Positions 63,873-64,000 of a DNA stretch of 64,000 nt are shown in pieces. This DNA comes from Ignavibacteriota bacterium. Lineage in GTDB: Bacteria > Bacteroidota > Ignavibacteria > UBA10030 > SZUA-254. The position numbers and the translations under genes are program-made. The first letter of the stretch is position 1; each line of letters starts with the position of its first letter. Below the pieces are notes generated by a model. The model was not told the DNA's origin and ran no database searches. It was given only the letters and a program-made list of their open reading frames with translations. Where the stretch lies: contig JANYJZ010000027.1 in NCBI GenBank assembly GCA_025358305.1, positions 62,001 through 126,000 of the forward strand, in the 5' to 3' direction.

Positions 63873-64000
63873 GTGAAGACCCGGACGCGCACATTCTCCG
63901 CGGCGATGTCGATCTTCCGGAAGGACCTCCGATCCGAGATCCGCACCCGCTACGCGCTCAACGCGCTTCTGATGTTCGTCGTCACGACCCTGTCGGTCGT
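63873..64000 (+). CDS. ccmB: Heme exporter membrane protein CcmB, N-terminus (partial)
   Basis: A frame open to the window edge begins at GTG 63873 (or ATG 63906). It reads MSIFRKDLRSEIRTRYALN followed by the first membrane helix, LLMFVVTTLSV. This matches the CcmB start, in which a basic R-K-D-L-R-E-R pattern precedes the first helix. It lies 18 bp after ccmA. Only 42 residues are visible, so the call leans on context. Confidence 0.75.
   Translation, partial: MKTRTRTFSAAMSIFRKDLRSEIRTRYALNALLMFVVTTLSV

Overview
The window is a dense stretch of bacterial chromosome, GC-rich by eye, with no phage, plasmid, insertion-sequence or CRISPR signature. It carries about 60 protein genes, four tRNA genes and a likely 6S RNA. 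All but one of the protein genes lie on the + strand, as expected for a leading-strand housekeeping region. The lineage looks like the Bacteroidota/Chlorobiota (FCB) group, possibly a basal Ignavibacteria-like branch. The reasons are a 31-residue Lys/Arg-rich protein of the AURKAIP1/COX24 type found in Bacteroidota, a secreted protease ending in a type IX secretion-like sorting domain, and zapA followed by a 6S-type RNA and rny. Many genes also have good AGGAG ribosome sites, which most Bacteroidia lack. This placement is inference.

Layout: 1-10.4 kb holds the 3' end of dut, an rsmI-type methyltransferase, a DipZ-like thioredoxin, metH, DUF309, a ferredoxin, an MBL/Rieske/queG/trxB redox group and hsp20. 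10.5-15.3 kb holds sppA, HU, a zinc-ribbon TPR protein, the tiny basic protein, a lipoprotein 5'-nucleotidase and an unidentified P-loop kinase. 15.3-17.5 kb holds the lone minus-strand membrane protein and the divergent YtxH/DUF948 pair. 17.6-27.9 kb holds an EF-G paralogue, a HIT hydrolase, a stand-alone nuoN, nnr, vanZ, tgt, yajC, ribBA, greA and a CYTH protein. 28.0-28.6 kb holds tRNA-Gly, -Cys, -Leu and -Val. 28.6-38 kb is the translation operon thrS-infC-rpmI-rplT-pheS-pheT, running into a coiled-coil gene, zapA, the 6S-like RNA and rny. 38-47 kb holds coaE, nadB, purF, a CDP-alcohol phosphatidyltransferase, ftsY, a dipeptide epimerase, mutL and a two-domain rhodanese. 47-52 kb holds an acyl-CoA mutase large subunit, a UbiA prenyltransferase, DUF362 and a DMT transporter. 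52-64 kb holds acs, an isochorismatase-fold hydrolase, htpX, glutamate dehydrogenase, bamD, a thioesterase, an FG-GAP protein, a secreted metalloprotease and the start of ccmAB.

Several genes join into pathways. MetH, QueG and the acyl-CoA mutase all belong to cobalamin-dependent families. QueG and Tgt both serve queuosine modification of tRNA. HtpX, Hsp20 and SppA are protein-quality functions; BamD, YajC and FtsY serve envelope assembly and export.

The most interesting layer is regulatory. Promoters readable by eye share one grammar: TTG, 20 nt, then usually TAnnTT. Three of them (before DUF309, tgt and purF) place the -10 hexamer only 7-8 nt before the start codon, which predicts leaderless mRNAs. 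A near-consensus promoter sits inside pheT in a locally AT-rich stretch and could feed zapA, the 6S RNA and rny. infC appears to start at AUC. hsp20 has a sigma-54-like site. I found no clear undescribed defence or mobile system.
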